From: Gimesia chilikensis | Lineage (GTDB): Bacteria; Planctomycetota; Planctomycetia; Planctomycetales; Planctomycetaceae | Length of the DNA stretch: 64,000 bases | Assembly: GCF_008329715.1 (NCBI RefSeq) | Contig: NZ_VTSR01000015.1 | Location: 57,728 to 121,727 of the forward strand | Direction of reading: 5' to 3' | Shown here: positions 18,711 to 27,878 of the stretch, one piece after another | How positions within the stretch are numbered: position 1 is the stretch's first letter | Layout of the letters: each line of letters begins with the position of its first letter | The notes under the pieces: model-generated | Told to the model about the DNA's origin: nothing | Databases searched by the model: none | Seen by the model: the letters and a program-made list of their open reading frames with translations, nothing else | Translations under genes and position numbers: made by a program

Positions 18711-20219
18711 TCATTCATTAATAATACGCTCTGCCTCTTTGAGATGCTTCTCAAATTTTTCCTGGTCGGGACTTGGTTCGGTGCGTGCATTGTCCAGCAT
18801 CCCAGGCAGATAATCGCGGCCCGCCCAGAGCATCTGCTGGAGCTGAGGACGATCAGAACCGGCACTCGATTCGAGCTCTTTGATCAGGGGGTCCATCTCT
18901 GATTTGACCTTGTTCTTGAAACTGGACCACTCCGCATCGCTGGCCTGCTTCTGTTGCAGCGCCAGAAATTCCTGGTGGATCGCTTTGAACTTGGCCAGTT
19001 CAGCATCTCCGCCGGGGGCAAACAGGTCTCCCAGTGGGACGAAGTACAGAATTGCAGCCAACACGATCGCTCCGCCTACACCTCCCAGAATTTTGGGATC
19101 CATCATGGGCCCCAGCGCCTCGAATGGATTAGAACGGGCGACTTTGATCTGCGGTTTGGCGGGACGTGCGGGGGGAGGAGTCGCTGCCATCGGAGCAGGA
19201 GAGGCAACAGGACTACTGGCCGGCGGTGGAACAGCGGCAGCGGGCGTCGCCTCAGCGCTCTCCGTTTCCGCGGGAGCTGCTGCTGTTTCCTCTTTCTTCG
19301 GATCGGGCTTCTTCAACTGCAGCGCTTCAATCTGCCAGGCTTCAAACCACTCCCCTTTTCTGCCCAGCTTGAGCAAATCGGTGGGTTCGACACGCTGTTG
19401 CTCCGCCCACATTTTGATTTTGTGTGCTTCGATAGGACCGTAACCCATGCCTCCCAGTTTGCAGTACCATTTCTGACGGGACCGCAACTTCAGGATCGGT
19501 GGCTTGGGTGGCTCTGCTGCATTCTTCTCTTCTTCTTTTGCTTGCTTTTTCTTGCTTTTCTTTTTCCTGGATGATTCAGAAACTTCCGCTTCTGCCTCTT
19601 CGGTCTCCGTTTCGCCGGACGTCGGTACGATCTGGTCTGCATCCATATCTTCCGCATCAATAACGTCCAGATCACTTCCCGATGAACTCAAGAAGACCAC
19701 CGTTCGCGCGGGAACCCACTCCGGTTCTGCAGATGACTTCACCTCATCGTTCGGGGCCAGTTCGCCATCGAAGAGCATCTGCATCAGATCGTCGGCTGAC
19801 ATCGGCCCGAGTTCGTGATTCAGCACCCGGCAGTACCACTGCACTTTCTGATGCTTGCTGCGCACCGCTTCCAAAGTGGCAAAGCGGGGGAGCTGAGATT
19901 CGAGCTCGGAAGAAAGCTTGTCTTCCTCTTCGACGATTGAGAAACCCTCCATTGAGGGCAGATTCGCACTCTCCTCCATCCCAAACGAAGAGTCCACGAT
20001 CGAAAAATCGTCCAGGGAGAGTTCGGTCTCCTCAGACTCGCGTGCGTCGAACAACCCTCCAATGTCTGCTGCGGGAAACCAGTTCCCGCCCTCACCAACT
20101 CTGACCTCCATTTGTGGCGTCAGCTTTCCTGCATGAGCCATGGAAAACAGCTCTTCGAAGGAGATGGGACCAGATGTTGTTTCTTCTGACTGCCTGTAAT
20201 ACCAGCTGTCCTGTGCCAT
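18711..20219 (-). CDS. Triple GYF-domain membrane protein
   Basis: 502-aa protein with three GYF_2-type domains at about residues 5-57, 127-176 and 250-301. Each has the WY...GP...L...G pattern (WYYRQ..SGPIS, WYCRV..LGPMS, WYCKL..YGPIE). They are separated by acidic linkers and a lysine-rich patch (KKKSKKKQAK). A proline/alanine-rich linker (320-360), one transmembrane helix (383-398) and a C-terminal domain duplicated in the next gene follow. GYF domains bind proline-rich peptides, so the cytoplasmic part may recruit a proline-rich partner; this is inference. The repeated domain would lie outside the membrane. No catalytic motif is seen. Confidence 0.82.
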   Translation of the reverse strand: MAQDSWYYRQSEETTSGPISFEELFSMAHAGKLTPQMEVRVGEGGNWFPAADIGGLFDARESEETELSLDDFSIVDSSFGMEESANLPSMEGFSIVEEEDKLSSELESQLPRFATLEAVRSKHQKVQWYCRVLNHELGPMSADDLMQMLFDGELAPNDEVKSSAEPEWVPARTVVFLSSSGSDLDVIDAEDMDADQIVPTSGETETEEAEAEVSESSRKKKSKKKQAKEEEKNAAEPPKPPILKLRSRQKWYCKLGGMGYGPIEAHKIKMWAEQQRVEPTDLLKLGRKGEWFEAWQIEALQLKKPDPKKEETAAAPAETESAEATPAAAVPPPASSPVASPAPMAATPPPARPAKPQIKVARSNPFEALGPMMDPKILGGVGGAIVLAAILYFVPLGDLFAPGGDAELAKFKAIHQEFLALQQKQASDAEWSSFKNKVKSEMDPLIKELESSAGSDRPQLQQMLWAGRDYLPGMLDNARTEPSPDQEKFEKHLKEAERIINE

Positions 20220-20505
20220 TTTTTATCTAACAATCTGTGACAGATCTAAAGTGAATTTGTGCCTGAGTCTCTGGAACTGCGCGCACAAGGCCCGTGCTCT
20301 AGTTGCCTATTTTAATGGGCAGGGTAGGGCGCAAATCTACGATTTTCACCTTGTTTTTTCGAAAAACCGACAAAAACAAAGGGACGCGCGCAGTTCCACC
20401 ACCTGGAAGTGAGGCGTTTCGGCCACCCGCTACCGGAATCGTTATGATTGGCCCCTCCAGCGGTCAACGGACGCTCAGACAGGCCAGGCGTCAGACGCAA
20501 CTGCT
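20220..20505. other. Region between lnt and the GYF gene, with AT-rich hairpin
   Basis: 286 bases. An imperfect inverted repeat at about 20349-20382 (CCTTGTTTTT against AAAAACAAAGG, one-base bulge) could act as a terminator or attenuator for lnt transcripts coming from the right. Otherwise nothing recognisable. The GYF promoter should lie here. Confidence 0.4.
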
Positions 20506-22395
20506 TCAGGCAGCAGCAGTTTTCTGCTTTCGCAGCAAGAGCCCCATAAAGAAGACAAACAGGGCACTAAAGCAGCAGAAGCCCGCAAACCAGTCGCCGT
20601 ATTTCGTATACAGGCTGGTCCGGTTATCCAGGGGAACCGTATCGATGACAACCGCATTCATCGATTTGTTCCACCGCCCGGTCTTCGGATTCACAAACGA
20701 TTTCCGACCCTGATTATCACCATCAATGAAGACATCGGGCTCAACAATCATGCCGTCACCATCGATGACAGCCGAGATCCCTGTATTCACGGCACGCACC
20801 ATCGGTGTCCGGTTCTCCACACAGCGGAACGAAGCGGTAATCAGGTGCTGATCCAGCTCGCTGGAGCCATGGAACCAGCCGTCATTGGTCAGGTTGACCA
20901 GGCAGTCGATCGGGGCCGAGGGTGACTCTGCCGTCGCTGACTGATTCATGACCGAGCGAACCAGCTGGGGAACGGTATCTTCAAAACAGATCACCGGAGC
21001 GAAGTTCCAGTCCTGGTATTCAAAGTTTGCCGCGTGCTTCCCAGGTTGAATCCCGAAGGAAGCCCCATAGGGAGTGAAGACCTGCAGGAAGGGCAGGGTG
21101 TCGCGTAAGGGGAGATACTCGCCGAACGGGACCCGGTGAATTTTGTCGTAGCGGGAGGTAATCCCGACATCCGGCCGCACAAAGACAGCGGAGTTAAACT
21201 GCTCCACGCGTTTGTCTCCGGCGGAGACCGTATCGAGTCCAATGACCAGAGCGGCGTTTGCTTCCTGGCTCATATTCGTCAGTGTTTTGTGAACCGAAGG
21301 TTCGTTCCATTTCTTCAGCGGGATTTCCGGTGCGATCGCCTGCAGTTGCTCGTTGGTTTTGCCGTTGCGATCTACCAGCGGCCAGCGGAACATTGTCTCC
21401 GGCCAGACTACCAGATCGGGCTGATGCCGCACTGCGGCGCCCATCAACACCAGATGTTTCAGGTAGATTGACCGCCACTGATTCTGATCGTGTTTGACTG
21501 ATGTCGGGAAATTACCCTGAATCAGCGCAATGCGGGGACCATCTTTAAACTCAGCCTGCCCGCGACGCACATAGCCATAGCCCAGTACCGACAGAAACAG
21601 GGCCAGACAGACCGCGGTCTGAATCAGTTGCTTGCGACCAATCTGATCCAGGCTCTGTTCTTCCGGTGTCAGATTGGTCGGAAAGAGTTGTAGCCGCTTC
21701 ATCAGTGACATCGGCAGCAGATCGGTAAAACAGGCAGCCAGCATCACCACAACAAAGCTGACGCCATAGGCTCCCGTAATATCACTGATCTGAATCAGCT
21801 CGGTCCACCGGTATTGCGTGTGACCAATGTAATACCAGGAGAACCCGGTCAACAGGTAAGCCCGCATGTATTCCAGACCCACCCACATCACGGGTGCGGC
21901 CAGTGGCAACGGAATACGGAACCGATGCACGGAAATGCGGCTCAGAAAGACGAAGGTCGGAAAATATAAAGCGAAGTAACACGCGAGTGCGATCCAGGCG
22001 ATATACATACTGGGATCACCGAGTCGCATCCACTGCAGCGTGGGAACCGTAAACAGCAGGCCGCCGCAGAGGGTGGCGGTATACATCAATCTGGTTGCGC
22101 GGGGAATGCGAACCAGCAACAGCAGCGGAATCAGGCAGACCCAGCCCAGCGGTCCGAAGTCAACGGGAGTGAAGCTGGCCCACATCAGTACCGCCGTCAA
22201 TCCCGACAACGTCCAGGCTCCCCAGGTGGGAGCAGGCGAAGTCCGCGCGGTATTGATGATCCGCTGAATATCCTGCCCCAGGGCATGATCGGGGGTGGAT
22301 TCAGGTTGGGACGATTGAGCATCAGACACGGACTGTGGTTCCATTTCGGGAAGATCAGAGGGATTTGGTTCGGTAGAGATTGTGGTCGAGGTCAT
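20506..22395 (-). CDS. lnt: Apolipoprotein N-acyltransferase
   Basis: 629-aa inner-membrane enzyme that N-acylates the lipid-modified cysteine of lipoproteins, the last step of lipoprotein maturation. After an N-terminal low-complexity cytoplasmic tail of roughly 60 residues come several transmembrane helices, then the nitrilase-like domain. The catalytic residues are visible in WPETMFRW (Glu), YDKIHRVPFGEYLP (Lys) and ICFEDTVP (Cys). A closing helix follows (FAGFCCFSALFVFFMGLLL). It is about 110 residues longer than E. coli Lnt, mostly at the N-terminus. I chose the ATG at 22395 because AAGGA stands 8 bases upstream; ATGs at 22404 and 22473 are less likely. Confidence 0.93.
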   Translation of the reverse strand: MTSTTISTEPNPSDLPEMEPQSVSDAQSSQPESTPDHALGQDIQRIINTARTSPAPTWGAWTLSGLTAVLMWASFTPVDFGPLGWVCLIPLLLLVRIPRATRLMYTATLCGGLLFTVPTLQWMRLGDPSMYIAWIALACYFALYFPTFVFLSRISVHRFRIPLPLAAPVMWVGLEYMRAYLLTGFSWYYIGHTQYRWTELIQISDITGAYGVSFVVVMLAACFTDLLPMSLMKRLQLFPTNLTPEEQSLDQIGRKQLIQTAVCLALFLSVLGYGYVRRGQAEFKDGPRIALIQGNFPTSVKHDQNQWRSIYLKHLVLMGAAVRHQPDLVVWPETMFRWPLVDRNGKTNEQLQAIAPEIPLKKWNEPSVHKTLTNMSQEANAALVIGLDTVSAGDKRVEQFNSAVFVRPDVGITSRYDKIHRVPFGEYLPLRDTLPFLQVFTPYGASFGIQPGKHAANFEYQDWNFAPVICFEDTVPQLVRSVMNQSATAESPSAPIDCLVNLTNDGWFHGSSELDQHLITASFRCVENRTPMVRAVNTGISAVIDGDGMIVEPDVFIDGDNQGRKSFVNPKTGRWNKSMNAVVIDTVPLDNRTSLYTKYGDWFAGFCCFSALFVFFMGLLLRKQKTAAA

Positions 22396-22620
22396 GAGTT
22401 CCATCCTTGGTTTTCGATCTCGCAGAGAAACGCTGACTGAGCGATTTCCTGAACGTGAAACATCCTGTCCCACGGAAACCGGTCATTCTTCTTACGTCGC
22501 TTCAACGCTTCTCAATGGGGCCAATCCAGTCAGCGGTCCCCATTTTTATGTCTGATTCTGGTGTTTTTTACTGAAATCAGGCATTCAGGAGTAGATCAAT
22601 CAGGGGAGAAACTCACTCTA

Positions 22621-23835
22621 CTACCATAAAAATGTGTCAATTAAGAACCCGCTCTGATACAGCTGATTGCCCGTAGAGAACTGCGCCACCGCATTCGCGG
22701 CTACTGTCGCATGCAAATCTGCAGAACCCATTGATTTCAGAGGAGTTACGGACGCCTCTCCCTCTGACCACTCGACGCGAGCGGGTTGATAAGTGGGGCG
22801 ATCCCCTCGCGACTGAAAGTCCGCCGTCAGTCGTGCTCTCAATGTCCGGGGCATCGGATGGGGATCTCCGAGGAACTGTCGCAACGCGGAGCGCACAAAC
22901 AGTTCGAAGCAGACCATACTACTCACCGGGTTCCCAGGCAGACCGAAAATGTAGCAGGGCGAACCAGTCTCACGCTCCAGAATCCCAAACCAGAGCGGCT
23001 TGCCCGGCTTCAGATTCACCTTGTGAAATACCTGTTTCACGCCGGCTGCTTCCAACTCCGAGGGGACCAGGTCCAGTTCCCCGGCAGAGACACCGCCGGA
23101 GAGCAACAGGAAGTCACTCTTGAGACCTTCCCGGATTTTCTCGCGTAAATGGGTTCGTTCGTCGCGGGCGATTCCCAGTGGCACCGGTTGGGCATCGGCC
23201 TGCAGGATCTGGGAATGCAGCATGACTTCATTCGAATTACGAATCTGTCCCGCCTGGGGACGCTCTTCCGGGGGCACCAGTTCATCGCCGGTCGCCAGAA
23301 TCGCCACGGAGGGCCGCATTCGGACTGGAATCTGGGGACTGCCGGTCTCCGCCAGCGCGCCGATCTCCTGGGCGCGAAGATACGCACCCGCTTTGACCAC
23401 GGTCGCCCCTTCTTCCAGCACCGAAGCCCGGTAAAGCATATTCTTACCCGGTTCGACGGGCGTTGTTTTTATCCGCACCGTCCGCTCGGATTCGTTGATC
23501 TCACAATGCTCGATCTGAATCACAGCGTCCGCACCTTCCGGCAGTGGAGCGCCGGTCATGATCTGTGACGTCTGTCCCGCCTCCAGGGACTGACTGGGCA
23601 CCGAACCGGCGTAGATGACTTCCTGAATCTGCAGAGTCCCGGTTCCGTCAGGCACGTCGCAACTGCGAACGGCAAAGCCATCCATCAGTGCCTTATCGAA
23701 CGGGGGAATATTGACATCACTGACGGCATCTTCCGCCAGCACACCATGCGTGGCTTCAAACAATGAGCAACGTTGGGGAGTCGTGGGGCGGACTGTTTTG
23801 AGAATCTGATCGAATGCTTCCTGGACAGACAGCAT
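22621..23835 (-). CDS. moeA: Molybdopterin molybdenumtransferase
   Basis: 404-aa cytosolic enzyme that inserts molybdate into adenylated molybdopterin to form Moco. Landmarks: the N-terminal IPPFDKALMDGFAV, TGAPLPEGADAVIQIE, the MoaB-like domain with GDELVPPEE and LLSGGVSAGELD, and the closing GLPGNPVSSMVCFE. Length matches the family (about 400 aa). It lies 22 bases after the glutamine amidotransferase gene and is probably co-transcribed with it. No other Moco gene is in the window, so the pathway is dispersed. Confidence 0.95.
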   Translation of the reverse strand: MLSVQEAFDQILKTVRPTTPQRCSLFEATHGVLAEDAVSDVNIPPFDKALMDGFAVRSCDVPDGTGTLQIQEVIYAGSVPSQSLEAGQTSQIMTGAPLPEGADAVIQIEHCEINESERTVRIKTTPVEPGKNMLYRASVLEEGATVVKAGAYLRAQEIGALAETGSPQIPVRMRPSVAILATGDELVPPEERPQAGQIRNSNEVMLHSQILQADAQPVPLGIARDERTHLREKIREGLKSDFLLLSGGVSAGELDLVPSELEAAGVKQVFHKVNLKPGKPLWFGILERETGSPCYIFGLPGNPVSSMVCFELFVRSALRQFLGDPHPMPRTLRARLTADFQSRGDRPTYQPARVEWSEGEASVTPLKSMGSADLHATVAANAVAQFSTGNQLYQSGFLIDTFLW

Positions 23836-23857
23836 TAGGAATGCCTCCCTCTCTGGT

Positions 23858-24463
23858 TCAAGCGCTGGTGAGTTCTTCCGCGGGCAACTGCAGGAAATTT
23901 TTCAGCAGGGTGATTCCTTCGTGCGTCAGAAAACTTTCCGGATGGAACTGCACGCCATGGACCGCAAATTTCCGATGCCGGAGCCCCATGACCTCTTTCG
24001 GCTGTCCCTCTTCTTCGACCCAGGCACAAACTTCCAGATCTTCAGGGCAGGTTTCCTCGGGGACAATCAGGCTGTGATAGCGAGTTGCCTGAAACGGGGA
24101 AGGCAGGTTCTGAAACACGCCTTTGCCGTCATGATAGACCTCAGAGACTTTGCCGTGCATCAGGCGCTGAGCACGAACCACTTTCGCACCAAAGACTTCT
24201 GCGATGCACTGATGTCCCAGGCAGACCCCCAGGATCGGAACTTTCCCCGCGAAATGTGCGATGATCTCTTTCGAAAGACCTGCTTCACCCGGAGTACAGG
24301 GACCGGGAGAGATGATGATTTTCTCGGGGGCTAACCGCTCGATCTCCTCAATCGAAGTCTGATCGTTCCGGGCCACTTCAATCTGAAGGGTCGGATCAAT
24401 TTCCCCAAACCGTTGAACAAGGTTATAGGTAAAGGAATCATAGTTATCGAGAACGAAAATCAC
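23858..24463 (-). CDS. Class I glutamine amidotransferase, anthranilate/aminodeoxychorismate synthase component II
   Basis: 201-aa cytosolic glutaminase supplying ammonia to a TrpE- or PabB-type synthase. The catalytic triad is complete: Cys81 in LGVCLGHQ, His174 and Glu176 in VQFHPES. The oxyanion region ISPGPCTPGEAG is present. TrpG and PabA cannot be told apart by sequence alone, and many bacteria use one amphibolic subunit for both tryptophan and folate. No synthase partner is nearby, which favours a shared role. It heads a probable two-gene operon with moeA. Confidence 0.93.
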   Translation of the reverse strand: MIFVLDNYDSFTYNLVQRFGEIDPTLQIEVARNDQTSIEEIERLAPEKIIISPGPCTPGEAGLSKEIIAHFAGKVPILGVCLGHQCIAEVFGAKVVRAQRLMHGKVSEVYHDGKGVFQNLPSPFQATRYHSLIVPEETCPEDLEVCAWVEEEGQPKEVMGLRHRKFAVHGVQFHPESFLTHEGITLLKNFLQLPAEELTSA

Positions 24464-24826
24464 GTGTCACCCTGCAGCAGATCAAATTAAGTAATGTGTA
24501 TTGGGAATAACAAATCATAGACAACAGACGGCGGAAAAGCGACTGGCCCGGAGGATTTCCTGTTCTTCACGAACGATCCCGAGCCGCCGATTCCGACTGA
24601 CCGTCACACGTACAGCCATCGGCAAATCAACCAGCGGCGTCTGTCCTCTCTAACTGATAAGACAACGTATTAACTGGTTTGTTCTTAAGAATATTGGTGT
24701 TGACCAGAAATGGCAATAATTGTTATGAATCCCTGCCTTTCCGGAAGGATTCGGATCACAAATGCTTAAATGTACACATTTCGCTCGCATCAAACCGGCG
24801 GAAACCTGTAAAAACAGGGGTTAAGG
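24464..24826. other. Divergent intergenic region
   Basis: 363 bases between the amidotransferase (leftward) and the nucleotide-sugar dehydratase (rightward). It holds the promoter candidate at 24700-24729. The stretch 24530-24660 is GC-rich and shows nothing else recognisable. Confidence 0.5.
24700..24729 (+). promoter_or_regulatory. Candidate promoter for the nucleotide-sugar dehydratase
   Basis: TTGACC (24700-24705, five of six consensus), an 18-base spacer and TATGAA (24724-24729) preceded by TGT, giving an extended -10. This leaves a leader of about 95 bases before the TTG start. One of the better sigma-70-like matches in the window. Confidence 0.45.
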
Positions 24827-26743
24827 TTGGACTCCAGGCCGATATCAAACTGGTTGAAACGCTTCACCATCTCACGGCGGCAGCTGTTCTGGATGGTTGT
24901 CTTTCTACCTATATTCTGCGCGATCTACTATCTGGCGTTCTGGCTGCGCTATGAAGGCTCTCTCAACGTCGATGGCGTACTGGGAGAAAACGGCTTTCGC
25001 ATGTTTCGCGCAACAGTCCTCTGGGCCGTTGGTCTGAAAACGCTCACCTTCTGGGGGAGCGGCGTCTATAAAATCCGCAGTCGCTACATCACCACCCGCG
25101 ACGTGGTTAACCTGGCCAAAGCCGTCACGATCAGCTCAATCGGGCTGGCACTGGTCGATTACCTCTTCTTTCCCAAGGTCATGCTGCCCCGTTCCGTCTT
25201 CCTGATTGACTGGGGCTCCACGATCCTGGTGGTCTGTGGAATCTGTGCCGGAATTCGCATGATTCGCGACAGTGGCCGCAAGTTTCGCCAGCAGGGGAAT
25301 TGCAAACCTACATTCATTATCGGTGCCAATGAAGCCGGCGCGGCTCTCCTGCGGATGATCGAACGCGATAAAAATTCCTGCCTGCGAGTCGTCGGTTTCC
25401 TGGACGACTATTCCAGTCGGATCGGTACCCGCATCAACGGGGTCCCGGTGCTCGGTTCGCTCGCCCAGATGTGCGTCCTCGCAGAAGACTACGGCGTTTC
25501 GGAAGTCCTGCTACCGGCCGATGAGATTCCGGGCAAGACGGTCCGCCAGTTAATGGAAGCCGGCAACTCGGCCGACATTTCGGTTCAGGTCCTTCCCAGT
25601 TATCAGCAGTTGCTCTCGGGTAAAGTGGAGATGAAACCACGGCCCGTCTGTATTGAAGATCTGCTGGGACGTGAGCCCGTACAGCTCGATATGCAGAACA
25701 TTCGCGACTGGATGGATGACCGCGTGCTCATGGTCACCGGCAGTGCCGGCAGCATCGGTTCGGAAATCTGTCGTCAGCTCCTGCAGTTCTCTCCCCGACG
25801 ACTGATCCTGGTCGACCGGTCTGAGAACAGCCAGTTCTACCTCGAACGGGAACTGATCAAACTGGGATACGCGGGACGCTTCGACGTCGTGATCGCCGAC
25901 ATCAACGATTCCAAACGCATTCGCGCCGTCATGCGGGAATACCAGCCCGACATTCTGTTCCACGCCGCTGCCTACAAACACGTCCCCCTGATGGAGGGCA
26001 ACCCGGGCGAAGCGGTCAAGAACATCGCGCTGGCTACCAAACACCTCGCCGACCTGGCAGAAGAATTCAACGTCGGCTCATTCGTGATGATCTCCTCGGA
26101 CAAAGCCGTCAACCCGACCAACGTCATGGGCGCCAACAAGCGGATTGCCGAGTTGTACGTGCAGTCTCTCGCCGCTCGTTCCCGCTGTCACTTTGTGACG
26201 GTTCGCTTCGGCAACGTTCTGGGTTCCGCCGGTAGTGTGGTGCCGATCTTCACACAGCAGATCCAGAACGGCGGCCCGGTCACGGTTACCGACGAACGGA
26301 TGCAGCGTTACTTCATGACGATTCCCGAAGCCTCACAGCTGGTGATTCAGGCTGGTGCGATGGGGCGGGGCGGGGAAATTTTCGTGCTCGACATGGGCGA
26401 ACCCGTGCGGATCGTTGATCTCGCAACCGACCTGGTTCAACTCTCCGGCCTCAAGGTGGGTGAAGATATCGAAATCCAGTTCACCGGTCTGCGGCCCGGC
26501 GAGAAGCTCTATGAAGAACTGCACGTTGACGGCGAAAAACATCTGCCAACCCGGCATCCCAAAATCATGGTCGCCGAGAAGGTCTCGGTCAGCGAACAGT
26601 TCATCCATGACTCCTTCGCGCGACTGGAAGCGATCACCGAACAACCTTCTCCGGTGATCCTCGCAGAAATTCAGCGGATCCTTCCCGAATTTCAGTCCAG
26701 CATTTCTCAACCTGCAGAGACACCTCTCCGCCGCGCTGCTTAA
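24827..26743 (+). CDS. Membrane nucleotide-sugar 4,6-dehydratase (PglF/CapD/FlaA1 type)
   Basis: 638-aa protein. Four N-terminal transmembrane helices are followed by a Rossmann-like CoA-binding region (about 150-270) and an extended-SDR catalytic domain starting near residue 300. The NAD site is TGSAGSIGSE. The catalytic stretch SSDKAVNPTNVMGANKR (near 422) has the Met-x3-Lys pair that replaces Tyr-x3-Lys in this family. These enzymes dehydrate UDP-GlcNAc to a 4-keto-6-deoxy sugar for surface glycans. Translation seems to start at a TTG with AGGGG 6 bases upstream; the first ATG would cut into the first helix. No glycan cluster surrounds it. Confidence 0.9.
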   Translation: MDSRPISNWLKRFTISRRQLFWMVVFLPIFCAIYYLAFWLRYEGSLNVDGVLGENGFRMFRATVLWAVGLKTLTFWGSGVYKIRSRYITTRDVVNLAKAVTISSIGLALVDYLFFPKVMLPRSVFLIDWGSTILVVCGICAGIRMIRDSGRKFRQQGNCKPTFIIGANEAGAALLRMIERDKNSCLRVVGFLDDYSSRIGTRINGVPVLGSLAQMCVLAEDYGVSEVLLPADEIPGKTVRQLMEAGNSADISVQVLPSYQQLLSGKVEMKPRPVCIEDLLGREPVQLDMQNIRDWMDDRVLMVTGSAGSIGSEICRQLLQFSPRRLILVDRSENSQFYLERELIKLGYAGRFDVVIADINDSKRIRAVMREYQPDILFHAAAYKHVPLMEGNPGEAVKNIALATKHLADLAEEFNVGSFVMISSDKAVNPTNVMGANKRIAELYVQSLAARSRCHFVTVRFGNVLGSAGSVVPIFTQQIQNGGPVTVTDERMQRYFMTIPEASQLVIQAGAMGRGGEIFVLDMGEPVRIVDLATDLVQLSGLKVGEDIEIQFTGLRPGEKLYEELHVDGEKHLPTRHPKIMVAEKVSVSEQFIHDSFARLEAITEQPSPVILAEIQRILPEFQSSISQPAETPLRRAA

Positions 26744-26885
26744 AGTGTGACTGCGATCTGTTACAGCGACCAGCCGCCGATTCCCTGCAGTACCTTTTCA
26801 TCCCTGCCTGAATCTGTTACTTAATAGTAATACAGAGAGTCGTTTTATGGGCCCGTTTCTTACACCATGAAAACGCAGGTAGATT

Positions 26886-27875
26886 ATGAACAAGGCGCTA
26901 CGGTTTCTGATCTCGTCTTCACTGTTACTGCTCTTCGTGCCACTTCTCGGCGGCTGTAATGACAGCTCCGCTCCCGGGACTGGTTCCGACCCCGCGCAGG
27001 CAGAGGGCAACACTGCCCCTCCGGGTCGACTGTTTGGTGCTTCCTTTCAGACATTGAACAATCCCTTCTTCGTCGATCTGGGCAATGGACTGCAGAAAGA
27101 ACTCGCCGCGCACGGCGATGAACTGATCATCCTCGACGCACAGTTCAATTCACTGAAACAGAAAAACGATCTCTCGGATCTGATTCTCAAAGACGTCGCT
27201 GGCATCTTTGTCAATCCGGTCAACTGGGAAGGCCTCAAAGGGTCTCTACTGGAAGCGCAGCGTAAAAATGTACCGATCATCATCGTCGATGCTCCTGTCA
27301 AGGAATCGGATGAAGAACTGATTGTCTGCACCGTCGCTTCCGATAATGTCCGCGCGGGACAACTCGCTGCCGAGGCCCTGGCCAAAGTGAATCCCAAAGC
27401 GAAACTGGTCGTACTGCACCTCTCAGTCAATAAAGCCTGCATCGACCGGGTCGCCGGATTTAAAGAGACGCTGCAGAATTATCCCGAGATGGAAATCCTC
27501 GACGTCCAGGAAGCCAAAGGAACGACCGAAGGAGCCCGTCCCGTGATGCGTGACCTCATCGGCCGCTATCCCGATCTGAACGCAGTCTTCGCCATCAACG
27601 ACCCCAATGCCCTGGGTGTGATATCGGCTCTCGACTCGGCCAACAAACTGGACGACGTGACCATCGTCACCGTCGATGGTTCGCAGGCGGGGATCAAAGC
27701 GATCCAGGCCGGAAAGCTGCATTCGACTTCGGCTCAGTTCCCCAAAGAGATCGGCAAGATCGCAGCGGAGAAAATGCTCGCCCATCTGAATGGGGAGCCG
27801 GTTGAAAAAGACGTGAAAGTGCGCGTCGAACTGATCACAGCCGAGAATGCGGAGCAGCATCTGGAGGCAGACTGA
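26886..27875 (+). CDS. Sugar ABC transporter substrate-binding lipoprotein (RbsB-like)
   Basis: 329-aa periplasmic binding protein of the ribose/xylose/galactose class. The signal peptide ends in the lipobox LGGC (Cys about residue 24), so it should be lipid-anchored. Typical stretches are NNPFFVDLGNGLQKE, GIFVNPVNWEGL, VPIIIVDAPV, ASDNVRAGQLAAE, FAINDPNALGVI and VTVDGSQAGIKAIQAG. The sugar is unknown. It is first of three genes (binding protein, ATPase, permease) with gaps of 3 bases and then an overlap, so one operon. AGG lies about 7 bases before the ATG. Confidence 0.92.
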   Translation: MNKALRFLISSSLLLLFVPLLGGCNDSSAPGTGSDPAQAEGNTAPPGRLFGASFQTLNNPFFVDLGNGLQKELAAHGDELIILDAQFNSLKQKNDLSDLILKDVAGIFVNPVNWEGLKGSLLEAQRKNVPIIIVDAPVKESDEELIVCTVASDNVRAGQLAAEALAKVNPKAKLVVLHLSVNKACIDRVAGFKETLQNYPEMEILDVQEAKGTTEGARPVMRDLIGRYPDLNAVFAINDPNALGVISALDSANKLDDVTIVTVDGSQAGIKAIQAGKLHSTSAQFPKEIGKIAAEKMLAHLNGEPVEKDVKVRVELITAENAEQHLEAD

Positions 27876-27878
27876 CAG

